Notes under the pieces: generated by a model
Told to the model about the DNA's origin: nothing
The model's input: only the letters and a program-made list of their open reading frames with translations
The model's database searches: none
Program-made: the position numbers and the translations under genes
NCBI GenBank assembly: GCA_020344755.1
Contig: CP070829.1
Span: forward strand, 537,629-601,628
DNA: 64,000 nucleotides
Direction: 5' to 3'
From: Gemmatimonadales bacterium
GTDB taxonomy: Bacteria; Gemmatimonadota; Gemmatimonadetes; Longimicrobiales; Gaopeijiaceae
Part shown: positions 28,302 through 36,703 of the stretch, piece after piece
Layout: each line of letters starts with the position of its first letter
Position numbering within the stretch: the first letter of the stretch is position 1

Positions 28302-30563
28302 GTGAGCATCGATCGCGTCACTCTCGTCCAGGAGAACCTGGACCGATTTCTGGCCACCGCCCCTGCCGTCGAGCAACCCCGGCACCGCGACGAACCCCTC
28401 GTGGAGAGATGCGGGATGACCGTGGGTCGAGCCCTGGAGGTCTTCGAGGACCAGTGCCTGAGCCGGGCCGTGGACGTCGAGGCCCGTCGGTTGAAGGCTG
28501 AAGGGCGCAGCTTCTACACCATCTCCTCCGCCGGACACGAGCAGAATGCGGTGGTGGGATCCCTGCTTCGAGTCACCGACCCGTGTCTCCTCCACTACCG
28601 GAGCGGAGGGCTGATGATGGCTCGCGCCCGGAAGGACCCGGACACCGACATGGTGATGGACACGATGCTTTCCCTCTGTGCCTCCAGGGACGATCCAACG
28701 GCCCAGGGACGGCACAAGGTGTGGGGAAGCCGAAGGCTCTGGGTTCCTCCCCAGACCAGCACCATCGCCTCTCACCTACCCAAGGCGGTGGGGCTGGCCT
28801 TCTCCCTGGCTCGGGCGCGGCGGATGGGGGTGGACCCCCACCTCCCGGCCGACAGCATCGTCTGCTGCACCTTTGGGGACGCGTCCGCGAACCACGCCTC
28901 CGCCCTGACCGCCATCGGGGCGGCACGCTACGGGAGTCGCAGGGGGAATCCCATCCCCCTTCTCTTCATCTGCGAAGACAACGGAATCGGGATCAGCACC
29001 GAGACTCCTCGGCGCTGGATCCGGAACACCTTTTCCCGTCTCTCCTATCTGCGTTATCTGGAAGCGGGTGGAACCCTCGACTCGATCTGGTCCACGGTGG
29101 ACGAAGCCATTCACCTGTGCCGAAGCACGCGCGCCCCCGTCTTCCTCCGACTCGAGACCGTGCGCCTCTGGGGCCACGCCGGATCCGACATCGAGACCGC
29201 GTACCGCACGGCGAGCGAGATCGAGGCCACCGAGGCGCGGGATCCGATCCTGCTGAACGCGCGCCGCCTGGTGGAGACCGGCGCAGCGGACCCCGCCCAG
29301 TTGAGTCAGATCGTTGAACGCACCCGCGAGCGCGCCCGACGCGCCGGGGAGGAAGCGGCAAGCCGGGGGCACCTGGAATCGGTGGAGGAGGTGGCGGCGC
29401 CCCTTGCGCCCTACGACGAGAGACGGGTGCGCGCCAGCGTGGCCGCCGGGGCGAACGCAGCTGGAAGGAGGGAGTTCTGGGGCGGAGAGGTGCCCGAAGA
29501 GGCCGCTTCACCTGTCAAGCGCACCATGGCTTCCCATCTGTCGGCCGCCCTGGCGGACGAGATGCTGCGGCGCCCCGAGATTGTCGTCTTCGGAGAGGAT
29601 GTGGGCCGGAAGGGGGGGGTGTACTACGTCACTGCCGGATTGCAGAAGCGTCATGGCTCGTCCCGGGTCATCGACACCCACCTGGACGAGACCAGCATCC
29701 TGGGCCTGGCCCAGGGGGCTGCCCTGGCGGGTCTCCTGCCGATCCCCGAGATCCAATACCTGGCCTACGTGCACAACGCGGTGGACCAGCTGAGGGGTGA
29801 AGCCTCGTCCCTGCAGTTTTTCAGCGCGGGGCAGTTCGCCAACCCCATGGTGGTGCGTATCGCTTCGTTTGCATACCAGCGGGGGTTCGGCGGGCACTTC
29901 CACAACGATCACTCCATCGGGGGCCTCCGGGACATCCCGGGGCTGATCTTGGCCACTCCGTCCCGGGGGGACGAAGCGGTGAAGCTGCTCAGGACGTGTA
30001 TCGCCATGGCCCGGGAGTGCGGCCGCGTGGTGTGCTTCCTGGAACCCATCGCCCTCTACCACGAGAAGGACCTCCACAGTGAAGGAGACGGAGGATGGCT
30101 CTTCGACTATCCGCCTCCGGGACAGGGTATCTTACCGGGTGAAGTGGGCGTGTATCCCAGCGACCAGAAGGAGGAGAGGGAAGTTCTGCTCATCAGCTAC
30201 GCCAACGGACTCCGGATGAGCCTGCAAGCCCAGCGGATCCTTGCGTCGGAGCACGGCATCTCCGTGAGGGTCATGGACCTGCGGTGGCTGAATCCCCTTC
30301 CGCTCGAGGCGATCCACGGAGAGGCGAGCAGGGCGACCGGCGTCCTCGTGGTGGATGAGTGCCGGAGTACCGGGGGCGGTATTGCCGATGCCGTGGTGGC
30401 GCATCTCGCCGAGGCGGACCTCGGAGTGCCCCTGCGGTCCCTTCGGGCCCCGGACACCTTCGTACCCCTCGGTCCGGCAGCCAGCCGGGTCCTGATCCAG
30501 ACCCCGGACATCGTCCGGGCGGTGGTGCAGCTGGCACGGAAAGGGACTTCTCCGGCCGGTTGA
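28302..30563 (+). CDS. Fused alpha-beta E1 component of a 2-oxoacid dehydrogenase
   Basis: A 753-aa thiamine-diphosphate enzyme. Residues ~35-380 are the E1 alpha half: SAGHEQNAVVG, LHYRSGG, TPP-binding region FGDASANHASALTA..ICEDNGIGIS. Residues ~400-745 are the E1 beta half: MASHLSAALADEMLRRPEIVVFGEDVG, DTHLDETSILGLAQGAALAG, GGHFHNDHS, RVMDLRWLNPLP. The fusion resembles branched-chain 2-oxoacid dehydrogenase E1 more than classical pyruvate dehydrogenase, but substrate is uncertain. No E2 or E3 gene is adjacent, so partner subunits must be elsewhere. GTG 28302 is used as start. The phosphate-type TPP motif reads GDAS rather than GDGA. Confidence 0.88.
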   Translation: MSIDRVTLVQENLDRFLATAPAVEQPRHRDEPLVERCGMTVGRALEVFEDQCLSRAVDVEARRLKAEGRSFYTISSAGHEQNAVVGSLLRVTDPCLLHYRSGGLMMARARKDPDTDMVMDTMLSLCASRDDPTAQGRHKVWGSRRLWVPPQTSTIASHLPKAVGLAFSLARARRMGVDPHLPADSIVCCTFGDASANHASALTAIGAARYGSRRGNPIPLLFICEDNGIGISTETPRRWIRNTFSRLSYLRYLEAGGTLDSIWSTVDEAIHLCRSTRAPVFLRLETVRLWGHAGSDIETAYRTASEIEATEARDPILLNARRLVETGAADPAQLSQIVERTRERARRAGEEAASRGHLESVEEVAAPLAPYDERRVRASVAAGANAAGRREFWGGEVPEEAASPVKRTMASHLSAALADEMLRRPEIVVFGEDVGRKGGVYYVTAGLQKRHGSSRVIDTHLDETSILGLAQGAALAGLLPIPEIQYLAYVHNAVDQLRGEASSLQFFSAGQFANPMVVRIASFAYQRGFGGHFHNDHSIGGLRDIPGLILATPSRGDEAVKLLRTCIAMARECGRVVCFLEPIALYHEKDLHSEGDGGWLFDYPPPGQGILPGEVGVYPSDQKEEREVLLISYANGLRMSLQAQRILASEHGISVRVMDLRWLNPLPLEAIHGEASRATGVLVVDECRSTGGGIADAVVAHLAEADLGVPLRSLRAPDTFVPLGPAASRVLIQTPDIVRAVVQLARKGTSPAG

Positions 30564-30711
30564 CCTGCACGAAAGACCCCATCCGCCACCCGGAAAGCCC
30601 GGACTCTGGGGTTCTTCGCGCGTGCGAATCTCCCCGGCCGGTAGAGAAGCGATCCGTGAGGGGGCGACGACTCCCGCGGCGAGTTCCCCCCACCTTGTCG
30701 GTGGATCTCAC

Positions 30712-30739
30712 TTGACAAATATTTAGGCGCACCTAAATT
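30712..30739 (+). promoter_or_regulatory. Promoter of the dtxR-feoB operon, probably leaderless
   Basis: TTGACA (30712-30717) is a perfect -35 and TAAATT (30734-30739) a fair -10 with 16-bp spacing. The predicted start of transcription falls at about 30746-30748, on the ATG at 30747, and no ribosome-binding site precedes that ATG. Confidence 0.65.
30721..30738 (+). promoter_or_regulatory. DtxR-type operator palindrome
   Basis: ATTTAGG-CGCA-CCTAAAT is a perfect 7-bp inverted repeat lying between and across the -35 and -10 elements. Its TTAGG/CCTAA half-sites match the general DtxR/IdeR box, so the downstream DtxR-family protein probably represses its own operon when metal is plentiful. Confidence 0.75.
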
Positions 30740-30746
30740 TTATCCC

Positions 30747-31781
30747 ATGGCCAATCCTCTTTTCAACCTGATCGTCTTCGGACTGACCTGCGGCGCGCTG
30801 ATCGCCTTGCTCTGGCCGCGGTGGGGGCTTCTCTCGCGCTTCCGTCGGGGGTACCGGGCGGGTGTCCGAGTCGGGATGGAGGACGCCCTGAAGCACCTGT
30901 ACAAGACATGGCGGCAGGGGCGGGAGGCTTCGGTGGAGAGCGTGGCCGGAGCCCTGGAGGTGTCCCAGGCCGCTGCGGCCCGACTGCTCCAGGAGTTGAG
31001 GAGCGCGCAGCTCGTGCGCGACGACACGATCCGTCTCACGGACGAGGGGCGCAGCTACGCGCTGAGGATCATCCGAACACATCGGTTGTGGGAGCGTTAC
31101 CTCGCCGACCGCACCGGAGTGGCACCCGGAGATTGGCACGAACTGGCGGAAGAGCGAGAGCACCATCTGACCGACGAGGCGGTGGAGGCGCTGGACGCCC
31201 GCCTTGGCAGACCCCGATTCGACCCGCATGGGGACCCGATCCCGACCTCCACCGGTGACCTCCCGGCCGCCCGTGGCGTTCCCCTTACCCGTCTGGAAGA
31301 GGGCGGGCACGGGGTCATCAGCCACCTCGAGGACGAACCTCGTGCCCTCTACGATCGTCTCGTCACGAAGGGCCTTTCCCCGGGCATGCGGCTCGAGGTG
31401 CTGGCGCCGGTCCCCGGTGGACTCCGGATCGCGGCCGATGGGCGGGTGATCCAGCTGGAACCCACGGTGGCAGGCAATGTCACCATCGTTCGCGTCGACG
31501 CCGAGGAAGTAGAGGCCGAGGCCGCCTGGGAGGGCATCACGCTGGAGGATCTGGGCGCCGATGAAGAGGCCGAGGTCGTGGGCCTTTCCCCGGCCTGTCA
31601 GGGAATCCAACGACGCCGGCTGCTGGATCTGGGAATCGTCCCCGGGACCCGAGTCGCCGTGGAGTTGTCTGCCACCGCCGGTGATCCCACTGCCTTCCGG
31701 ATCCGTGGAGCGCTCATCGCACTTCGGCGTGAGCAACAGCGCTGGGTTCGGATCCGTCGGGCCGAGGAGGCAGCGGCCTGA
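30747..31781 (+). CDS. Membrane-anchored DtxR-family metalloregulator fused to FeoA
   Basis: 344 aa. Residues ~5-25 form a hydrophobic helix (LFNLIVFGLTCGALIALLWP) followed by basic residues, which would tether the protein to the inner membrane. Then comes a DtxR winged helix (~40-100: MEDALKHLYKTW, VAGALEVSQAAAARLLQELRSAQLV) and a metal-binding/dimerisation domain (~105-150: HRLWERYLAD, EREHHLTDEAVEALD). Two SH3/FeoA-like modules follow (~180-250 GVPLTRLEEGGHGVI; ~260-335 ITLEDLGADEEAEVVGL, RRRLLDLGIVPGTRV). It shares one base with feoB (TGATG). Known DtxR proteins are soluble; a membrane tether is unusual. It likely controls the operon through the palindrome in its promoter, and its FeoA module may assist FeoB. 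Confidence 0.85.
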   Translation: MANPLFNLIVFGLTCGALIALLWPRWGLLSRFRRGYRAGVRVGMEDALKHLYKTWRQGREASVESVAGALEVSQAAAARLLQELRSAQLVRDDTIRLTDEGRSYALRIIRTHRLWERYLADRTGVAPGDWHELAEEREHHLTDEAVEALDARLGRPRFDPHGDPIPTSTGDLPAARGVPLTRLEEGGHGVISHLEDEPRALYDRLVTKGLSPGMRLEVLAPVPGGLRIAADGRVIQLEPTVAGNVTIVRVDAEEVEAEAAWEGITLEDLGADEEAEVVGLSPACQGIQRRRLLDLGIVPGTRVAVELSATAGDPTAFRIRGALIALRREQQRWVRIRRAEEAAA

Positions 31782-34162
31782 TGGCGTCGGTCTCTCTTCC
31801 CACCGTCCCGAGCGGCGGTGGTGCCCAGGCGCACCGCGAGGACAGCCTGGTCCGCCTCGGTCTCAGGCCCGACCGGTGGGACTACCTCGTGGCATTGGCC
31901 GGAAACCCGAATACCGGAAAGAGCACGGTATTCAACGCCCTGACCGGGTTGCGTCAGCACACGGGAAACTGGCCCGGGAAGACGGTGGTGCGCGCCGAGG
32001 GCGCCTTCGGATTCGATGGAAGCAAGGCGAAGGTGGTGGATCTCCCTGGCACCTATTCACTCCAGGCTGGAAGCACCGATGAGGAGGTGGCCCGGGACTT
32101 CCTCCTCTTTGGTCGGCCCGACGTGACGGTGGTGGTGGTGGATGCCACCCGCCTGGAGCGAAACCTCAATCTCCTCCTCCAGATCCTGGACATCACCGAC
32201 CGGGTCGTGGTCTGCCTGAACCTCATGGACGAGGCGCGGCGTCACGGCATCGCTCTGGACGCGGGCCGGCTGGAGAAGGAACTCGGGGTGCCCGTGGTGC
32301 CCACGGTGGCCCGGGCCGGTGAGGGGATCGACCTGCTCCTGCGCAGGATCCACCAGGTGGCCACCGGAGAGCGGACCACCGATCCCGTCCACCTCGGGCC
32401 CTTGCCGGCCCCTCTGGAGCGGGCCGTGGAGGAGCTGGTTCCCGCCATCCGGGACGTGTTCCCCTCCCTCCCCAACGCACGGTGGGTCGCGCTCCGTCTC
32501 CTGAACGCGGACGAGAGAATCGAGAAGGCGGTGAGGTCCGGCGAGATCGGTCAGCTCGCCCGCGACGCAGCTCCCCCACCGATCACCGGGATTGCCATCG
32601 TGGGGAGCGGAGGGTTCGACGCGGACCCGGGGCGGGACGGGAGCGAGAAGGAGGCAGACCGGGGGCGGGATGCCGACACCGGTTTCGGGGAAGGAAACCT
32701 GGAGGCGAGCCCTCCGAGACCCATGGTTGCCCCCACGGGAGAGAAGGACGGAACAGAAGCGATCCTGCGTCGCGCCTCGGAATTGCGGTGGACCCTTCCC
32801 CATGACACACACGATCGGCTCGTGGCGTCCACCTATGCACGGGCCGAGGCGATCGCCGCCGCCGCCGGAGGATCTACCCTGGCCCGAGCCCGGAGCGGCT
32901 TCGACCGGAGCCTCGACCGGCTTCTCACCTCCCCCTGGACGGGCTTCCCGGTCATGCTGCTCATCTTGATGGTGGTCTTCTGGCTCACCATCGCCGGGGC
33001 GAACGTTCCTTCGAGCCTGCTGGCCACCCTCCTCATCGACACCGTCCATCCCGCTCTGTCCCAGTTCGGAGCGGGCCTTGGGATGCCCTGGTGGCTCGCC
33101 GGATTCCTCTTCGACGGGGTCTACCTGGCCACCGCGTGGGTCGTGAGCGTCATGCTCCCGCCCATGGCGATCTTCTTCCCCCTCTTCACTCTCCTGGAAG
33201 ACTTCGGGTATCTCCCGCGTGTGGCCTTCAACCTGGACGCGCTCTTCCGCCGCGCCGGGGCTCACGGCAAACAGGCGCTCACCATGGCCATGGGATTCGG
33301 CTGCAACGCGGCGGGAGTCATCGCCACGAGGGTGATCGACTCCCCTCGGGAGCGCCTCATCGCCATCGTCACCAACAACTTCAGCCTCTGCAACGGCCGT
33401 TGGCCCACGCAGATCCTCCTGGCCACCATCTTCATCGGGGCCCTGGCACCCGCCCACCTCGCTGGCCTGGTCTCGGCCTCGGCCGTGGTGGGAGTGGCGG
33501 TCCTTGGGGTGGCGGCCATGTTCGTCGCCTCGTGGTTCCTCTCCCAGACCGTCCTTCGCGGCGAAGCCACCACGTTCTCCCTGGAGCTTCCGCCGTATCG
33601 CCCGCCCCGTATCCTCCGGACGCTCTACACCTCGCTCATCGACCGGACGCTCATCGTGCTCTGGCGGGCCGTGGTCTTCGCGGTGCCGGCCGGAGGGGTG
33701 ATCTGGTTGACGGCGAACATCGCCGTGGGAGGCCAGAGCGTGGCAGGCCACCTCATGGACTTCATGAATCCCTTCGGAGTCCTGGTGGGACTGAATGGAG
33801 TGATTCTCCTGGCCTACGTGGTGGCGATCCCGGCCAACGAGATCGTGATCCCCACGATCCTGATGCTCACCGTCCTCACCCTCGGCGCGCCCGAGTTGGG
33901 AGAGGGCGCCGGTGTGATGTTCGAGCTCGACTCGGCGATGGCAATCGGGGGCCTGCTCGAGCGAGGCGGATGGACACTTCTGACGGCGGTCAACGTCATG
34001 TTGTTCTCGCTCCTCCACAACCCGTGCTCCACCACGATCTACACCATCTACAAGGAGACCGGGAGCCTGAAGTGGACCGCCGTAGCCACCTTCATGCCGC
34101 TCCTCATGGGCTTCTCGGTGATCTTCGTTCTGACGCAGGTCTGGAGGCTCTTCACCGGCTGA
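31781..34162 (+). CDS. feoB: Ferrous iron transporter FeoB
   Basis: A 793-aa Fe(II) permease. N-terminal G domain: G1 GNPNTGKS (41-48), G3 DLPGTYSL, G4 NLMDE; then the GDI region (~200-260). A hydrophilic, Asp/Glu/Gly-rich insert (~265-330: DADPGRDGSEKEADRG and similar) precedes the membrane domain with two Gate motifs, including FNLDALFRRAGAHGKQ, MAMGFGCNAAGVIATRVIDSPRERL and LHNPCSTTIYTIYKETGS. Cys in GFGCNA and HNPCST are the conserved gate cysteines. It is translationally coupled to the DtxR-FeoA gene, so iron likely represses both. No separate feoA or feoC is seen. Confidence 0.96.
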   Translation: MASVSLPTVPSGGGAQAHREDSLVRLGLRPDRWDYLVALAGNPNTGKSTVFNALTGLRQHTGNWPGKTVVRAEGAFGFDGSKAKVVDLPGTYSLQAGSTDEEVARDFLLFGRPDVTVVVVDATRLERNLNLLLQILDITDRVVVCLNLMDEARRHGIALDAGRLEKELGVPVVPTVARAGEGIDLLLRRIHQVATGERTTDPVHLGPLPAPLERAVEELVPAIRDVFPSLPNARWVALRLLNADERIEKAVRSGEIGQLARDAAPPPITGIAIVGSGGFDADPGRDGSEKEADRGRDADTGFGEGNLEASPPRPMVAPTGEKDGTEAILRRASELRWTLPHDTHDRLVASTYARAEAIAAAAGGSTLARARSGFDRSLDRLLTSPWTGFPVMLLILMVVFWLTIAGANVPSSLLATLLIDTVHPALSQFGAGLGMPWWLAGFLFDGVYLATAWVVSVMLPPMAIFFPLFTLLEDFGYLPRVAFNLDALFRRAGAHGKQALTMAMGFGCNAAGVIATRVIDSPRERLIAIVTNNFSLCNGRWPTQILLATIFIGALAPAHLAGLVSASAVVGVAVLGVAAMFVASWFLSQTVLRGEATTFSLELPPYRPPRILRTLYTSLIDRTLIVLWRAVVFAVPAGGVIWLTANIAVGGQSVAGHLMDFMNPFGVLVGLNGVILLAYVVAIPANEIVIPTILMLTVLTLGAPELGEGAGVMFELDSAMAIGGLLERGGWTLLTAVNVMLFSLLHNPCSTTIYTIYKETGSLKWTAVATFMPLLMGFSVIFVLTQVWRLFTG

Positions 34163-34276
34163 TCTCCTCGCCCGGGTGCTCGCCTTCAGGGGAAGGGCAA
34201 GGCGCTCCACCTCCGCCCCCGGAGGCCGCCCCCGACGAGACCCCTGGACCCGCTCCGGACTCCGGGACTGCGACGA

Positions 34277-34963
34277 TCAGCCCTCCCCTTCCACCGAGGC
34301 CCGGGTGATTCGGGTCAAGTCGGGGAACTCGGCGTCGAGATACGCGTTCCCCTGGGCTCGCGCCTGAGCCTGGTAGGGGCCGTCGCCTCTTGGAGGGCCG
34401 TCCCCGTACTCCGAGAAGAAGGAGTCCACCGTCTCCATCCCCTGCACCACCTCACCGATGGGCGAAAAGCCTCGCTCGTCCAGGGACGGGTTGTCCACCA
34501 GGTTGATGAAGATCTCGTTCACTCGAGAGTTCGGGCCAGAGGTCGCGAAGGTGACCCTTCCCCGGGTGTTGGACTGACTCACGGGATCGTCGGGAATGAT
34601 GCTGTTGCGCCACTGATAGTGAACCGTCGGGTCACCGTGGATCCCGAACTGGGCCATGAAACCCTCCACCACGCGGTACACTCGGATGTCGTCGTAGTAC
34701 CCGTTCTTGACCAGGTTGTAGAAACGATCGGCCCCGTTCGGGGACCAGGCCCGGTGGACCTCCACCACGAACACGCCACCGGAGGTTTCGAATCGGGCCC
34801 GGAACGTCTCCGGCGCCGTCTCCACGAGCCGGGACGGGTAGTAGATGGAACTGAGACCCCCATCCCGGGCCCCGGTCTCGGGGGCGTCGCCCCCGCACGC
34901 GGCAGCAAGGAGCAGCGGGATCAGCGAGTAGGGGAGGGATGACGATAATCGGCCGGTTCGCAA
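34277..34963 (-). CDS. Cyclophilin-type peptidyl-prolyl isomerase lipoprotein
   Basis: 228 aa. TTG at 34963 has a proper AGGAG site six bases upstream and gives MRTGRLSSSLPYSLIPLLLAAAC, a full lipoprotein signal; no ATG start does. The cyclophilin domain (~55-215) shows FVVEVHRAWSPNGADRFYNLV, GYYDDIRVYRVVEGFMAQFG, RGRVTFATSGPNSRVNEIFINLVDN and FSPIGEVVQGM. The Arg-Phe-Gln-type active site is partly kept (RVVEGFMAQFG). It is likely an envelope foldase, as is the FKBP lipoprotein at 27 kb. Confidence 0.88.
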   Translation of the reverse strand: MRTGRLSSSLPYSLIPLLLAAACGGDAPETGARDGGLSSIYYPSRLVETAPETFRARFETSGGVFVVEVHRAWSPNGADRFYNLVKNGYYDDIRVYRVVEGFMAQFGIHGDPTVHYQWRNSIIPDDPVSQSNTRGRVTFATSGPNSRVNEIFINLVDNPSLDERGFSPIGEVVQGMETVDSFFSEYGDGPPRGDGPYQAQARAQGNAYLDAEFPDLTRITRASVEGEG

Positions 34964-35068
34964 AGCAGACTCCTGTGGGGGTGTCGTCCCCACCACGGTC
35001 GCCGCCGGGCCCGAATGGCGCCAGCCCCCGAGGAACCCTATGGTGTCGCTCGATTCACCCTCCACTAG

Positions 35069-36256
35069 ATGCCCATGACCCGCTCCCGCCGCGACTTCCT
35101 CCGTGCCGCATCGGCCTCCGCCATGTCCGGATTGGGGCTCTCGCTGGCCTCCCCGTTCCTGACGCTCGGACGGCACCGACTCTTTGCCTTGCCCGGTCTG
35201 GACTACAGCACCCGGTGCATCGAACTGGTCTCGGGCTCCCTGGTCATCGACATGCTTGGTCTCCTGACCCTGAATGGTGAGACGCGGCAGCGCTGGGGAC
35301 CCGACCTGGACGGCATCGCCGACGATGAGATCGAGGAGTTCCGCTCCTCGGAGATTGACGTATTCCACATCGCCTCCGGTGTGGGAGGTCTGACCGCCCA
35401 GGAGGCCTACCAAAACGTGTTGGCGTTCGTGGGACAGTACAACAGCATCGTGGCCAACCGGCCGGACCTCTTCGTACGCATCGACTCGGCCGAGGACCTG
35501 GACACCGTGCAGCGCTCCGGGCGGGCCGGCATCCTCATCGGTGTGCAGAACTCCCAACACTTCCGGACGCCGGATGACGTGGAGGTCTTCCACGCCCTGG
35601 GCCAGCGCGTCAGCCAGCTCACCTACAACTCCCGGAACCGCATCGGAAACGGATCGACGGAACGCGTCGACGGAGGGATCAGCGACTTCGGTGTCGCCAT
35701 CGTCGAGCGAATGAACCAGGTGGGGATGGCCGTGGACGTGTCGCACTGCGGTGACAGGACTACCCTGGATGCGTGCGAGGTCTCGGCTGCCCCGGTTCTC
35801 TTTACCCACTCGAACTGCCGTGCCCTCAATCCGGCGCATCCCCGGTGCAAGACCGACGAAGCCATTCGGCGGATGGCCGAGACGGGTGGGGTCATGGGAA
35901 TCACCGGAGTTCGCAACTTCGTCAGAGCGGCGGAGCCGACCACCCTCGAGGATTACCTCGACCACCTGGACTACGTGCGCGACCTGGTGGGGATCGAGCA
36001 CGTGGGCATCGGGTCCGACATCGACCTCCATGGATACGACGACATGCCCCCCGACGCCTACGAGGCGCTCAAGGCCAACTACAAGGGGAGCTACGCCTTC
36101 CGGGAGAAGATCGACATCGAGGGCATCGACCACCCCCGGCGCATGTTCGATATCACCGAGGGGATGATCCGGCGCGGGTACACCGACGAGCACATCCGGC
36201 TGGTCCTGGGGGGGAACTTCCGTCGTGTCCTGGGAGAGATCTGGGCTGCGGAATGA
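35069..36256 (+). CDS. Tat-exported M19 (renal dipeptidase)-like protein with altered metal site
   Basis: 395 aa with a Tat leader (SRRDFLRAAS). The M19 barrel is recognisable by VDVSHCGDRTTLDA, PVLFTHSNCRALNPAHPR, GGVMGITGVRNF and HVGIGSDIDLHG, which keep the beta-metal His, second His and late Asp. Two usual binuclear-zinc features are changed: the N-terminal HxD motif is replaced by VIDMLGLL (residues 59-66) and the bridging Glu segment reads GVQNSQ (~157). So it may bind one metal, use another metal or lack dipeptidase activity. Stop overlaps the Nudix gene (ATGA). ATG 35069 or 35075 is the start. Confidence 0.8.
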   Translation: MPMTRSRRDFLRAASASAMSGLGLSLASPFLTLGRHRLFALPGLDYSTRCIELVSGSLVIDMLGLLTLNGETRQRWGPDLDGIADDEIEEFRSSEIDVFHIASGVGGLTAQEAYQNVLAFVGQYNSIVANRPDLFVRIDSAEDLDTVQRSGRAGILIGVQNSQHFRTPDDVEVFHALGQRVSQLTYNSRNRIGNGSTERVDGGISDFGVAIVERMNQVGMAVDVSHCGDRTTLDACEVSAAPVLFTHSNCRALNPAHPRCKTDEAIRRMAETGGVMGITGVRNFVRAAEPTTLEDYLDHLDYVRDLVGIEHVGIGSDIDLHGYDDMPPDAYEALKANYKGSYAFREKIDIEGIDHPRRMFDITEGMIRRGYTDEHIRLVLGGNFRRVLGEIWAAE

Positions 36257-36681
36257 CCGCGCTGGACATGGTGCGCCCGGTGGACGTGGTCGCCGCGGTG
36301 CTGCGGGACCCCGGCGGCCGCCTCTTCATCGCGCAGCGTCCCCGGCACAAGCGGCACGGCGGGCTATGGGAGTTCCCGGGTGGAAAGGTCCACTCGGGAG
36401 AGACCCGGGCCGACGCCGTGGCCAGGGAACTCCAGGAAGAGCTGGGTCTGACTGCGACATGGATCGCGGACGCACCGCTCTTCAGCCGATTGGACCCCGG
36501 TCAGCCGTTCCGCATCGTCTTCCTTGAGGCGGAGGCCCGGGGGGTGCCCGTCTTACACGAGCATCAGGCGGTGGCTTGGGTCCCGGTTCCGGTCCCGGTG
36601 GAGTACGTCCTGGCGCCGACCGATACCGCTTTTGCAGCCGCGCTCTCCAGAGGGGAGATCCGGCTCAGGGGCAAAGACTGA
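36253..36681 (+). CDS. MutT-like Nudix hydrolase
   Basis: 142 aa. The Nudix box is complete: GGKVHSGETRADAVARELQ followed by EELGL (G-x5-E-x7-REUxEExGU). Preceding FIAQRPRHKRHGGLWEFPGG is typical of MutT enzymes that remove 8-oxo-dGTP. It starts inside the stop of the dipeptidase-like gene (ATGA), so it is co-translated, although the pairing suggests no obvious joint pathway. Confidence 0.9.
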   Translation: MTALDMVRPVDVVAAVLRDPGGRLFIAQRPRHKRHGGLWEFPGGKVHSGETRADAVARELQEELGLTATWIADAPLFSRLDPGQPFRIVFLEAEARGVPVLHEHQAVAWVPVPVPVEYVLAPTDTAFAAALSRGEIRLRGKD

Positions 36682-36703
36682 TGCGGGAAGGCCCCGGCTC
36701 CGC

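Noticed and set aside
32057-34210. 717-codon minus-strand frame opposite feoB
   Set aside because: Composition is His/Glu/Gly-rich nonsense typical of the complement of hydrophobic codons; no signal, domain or ribosome site.
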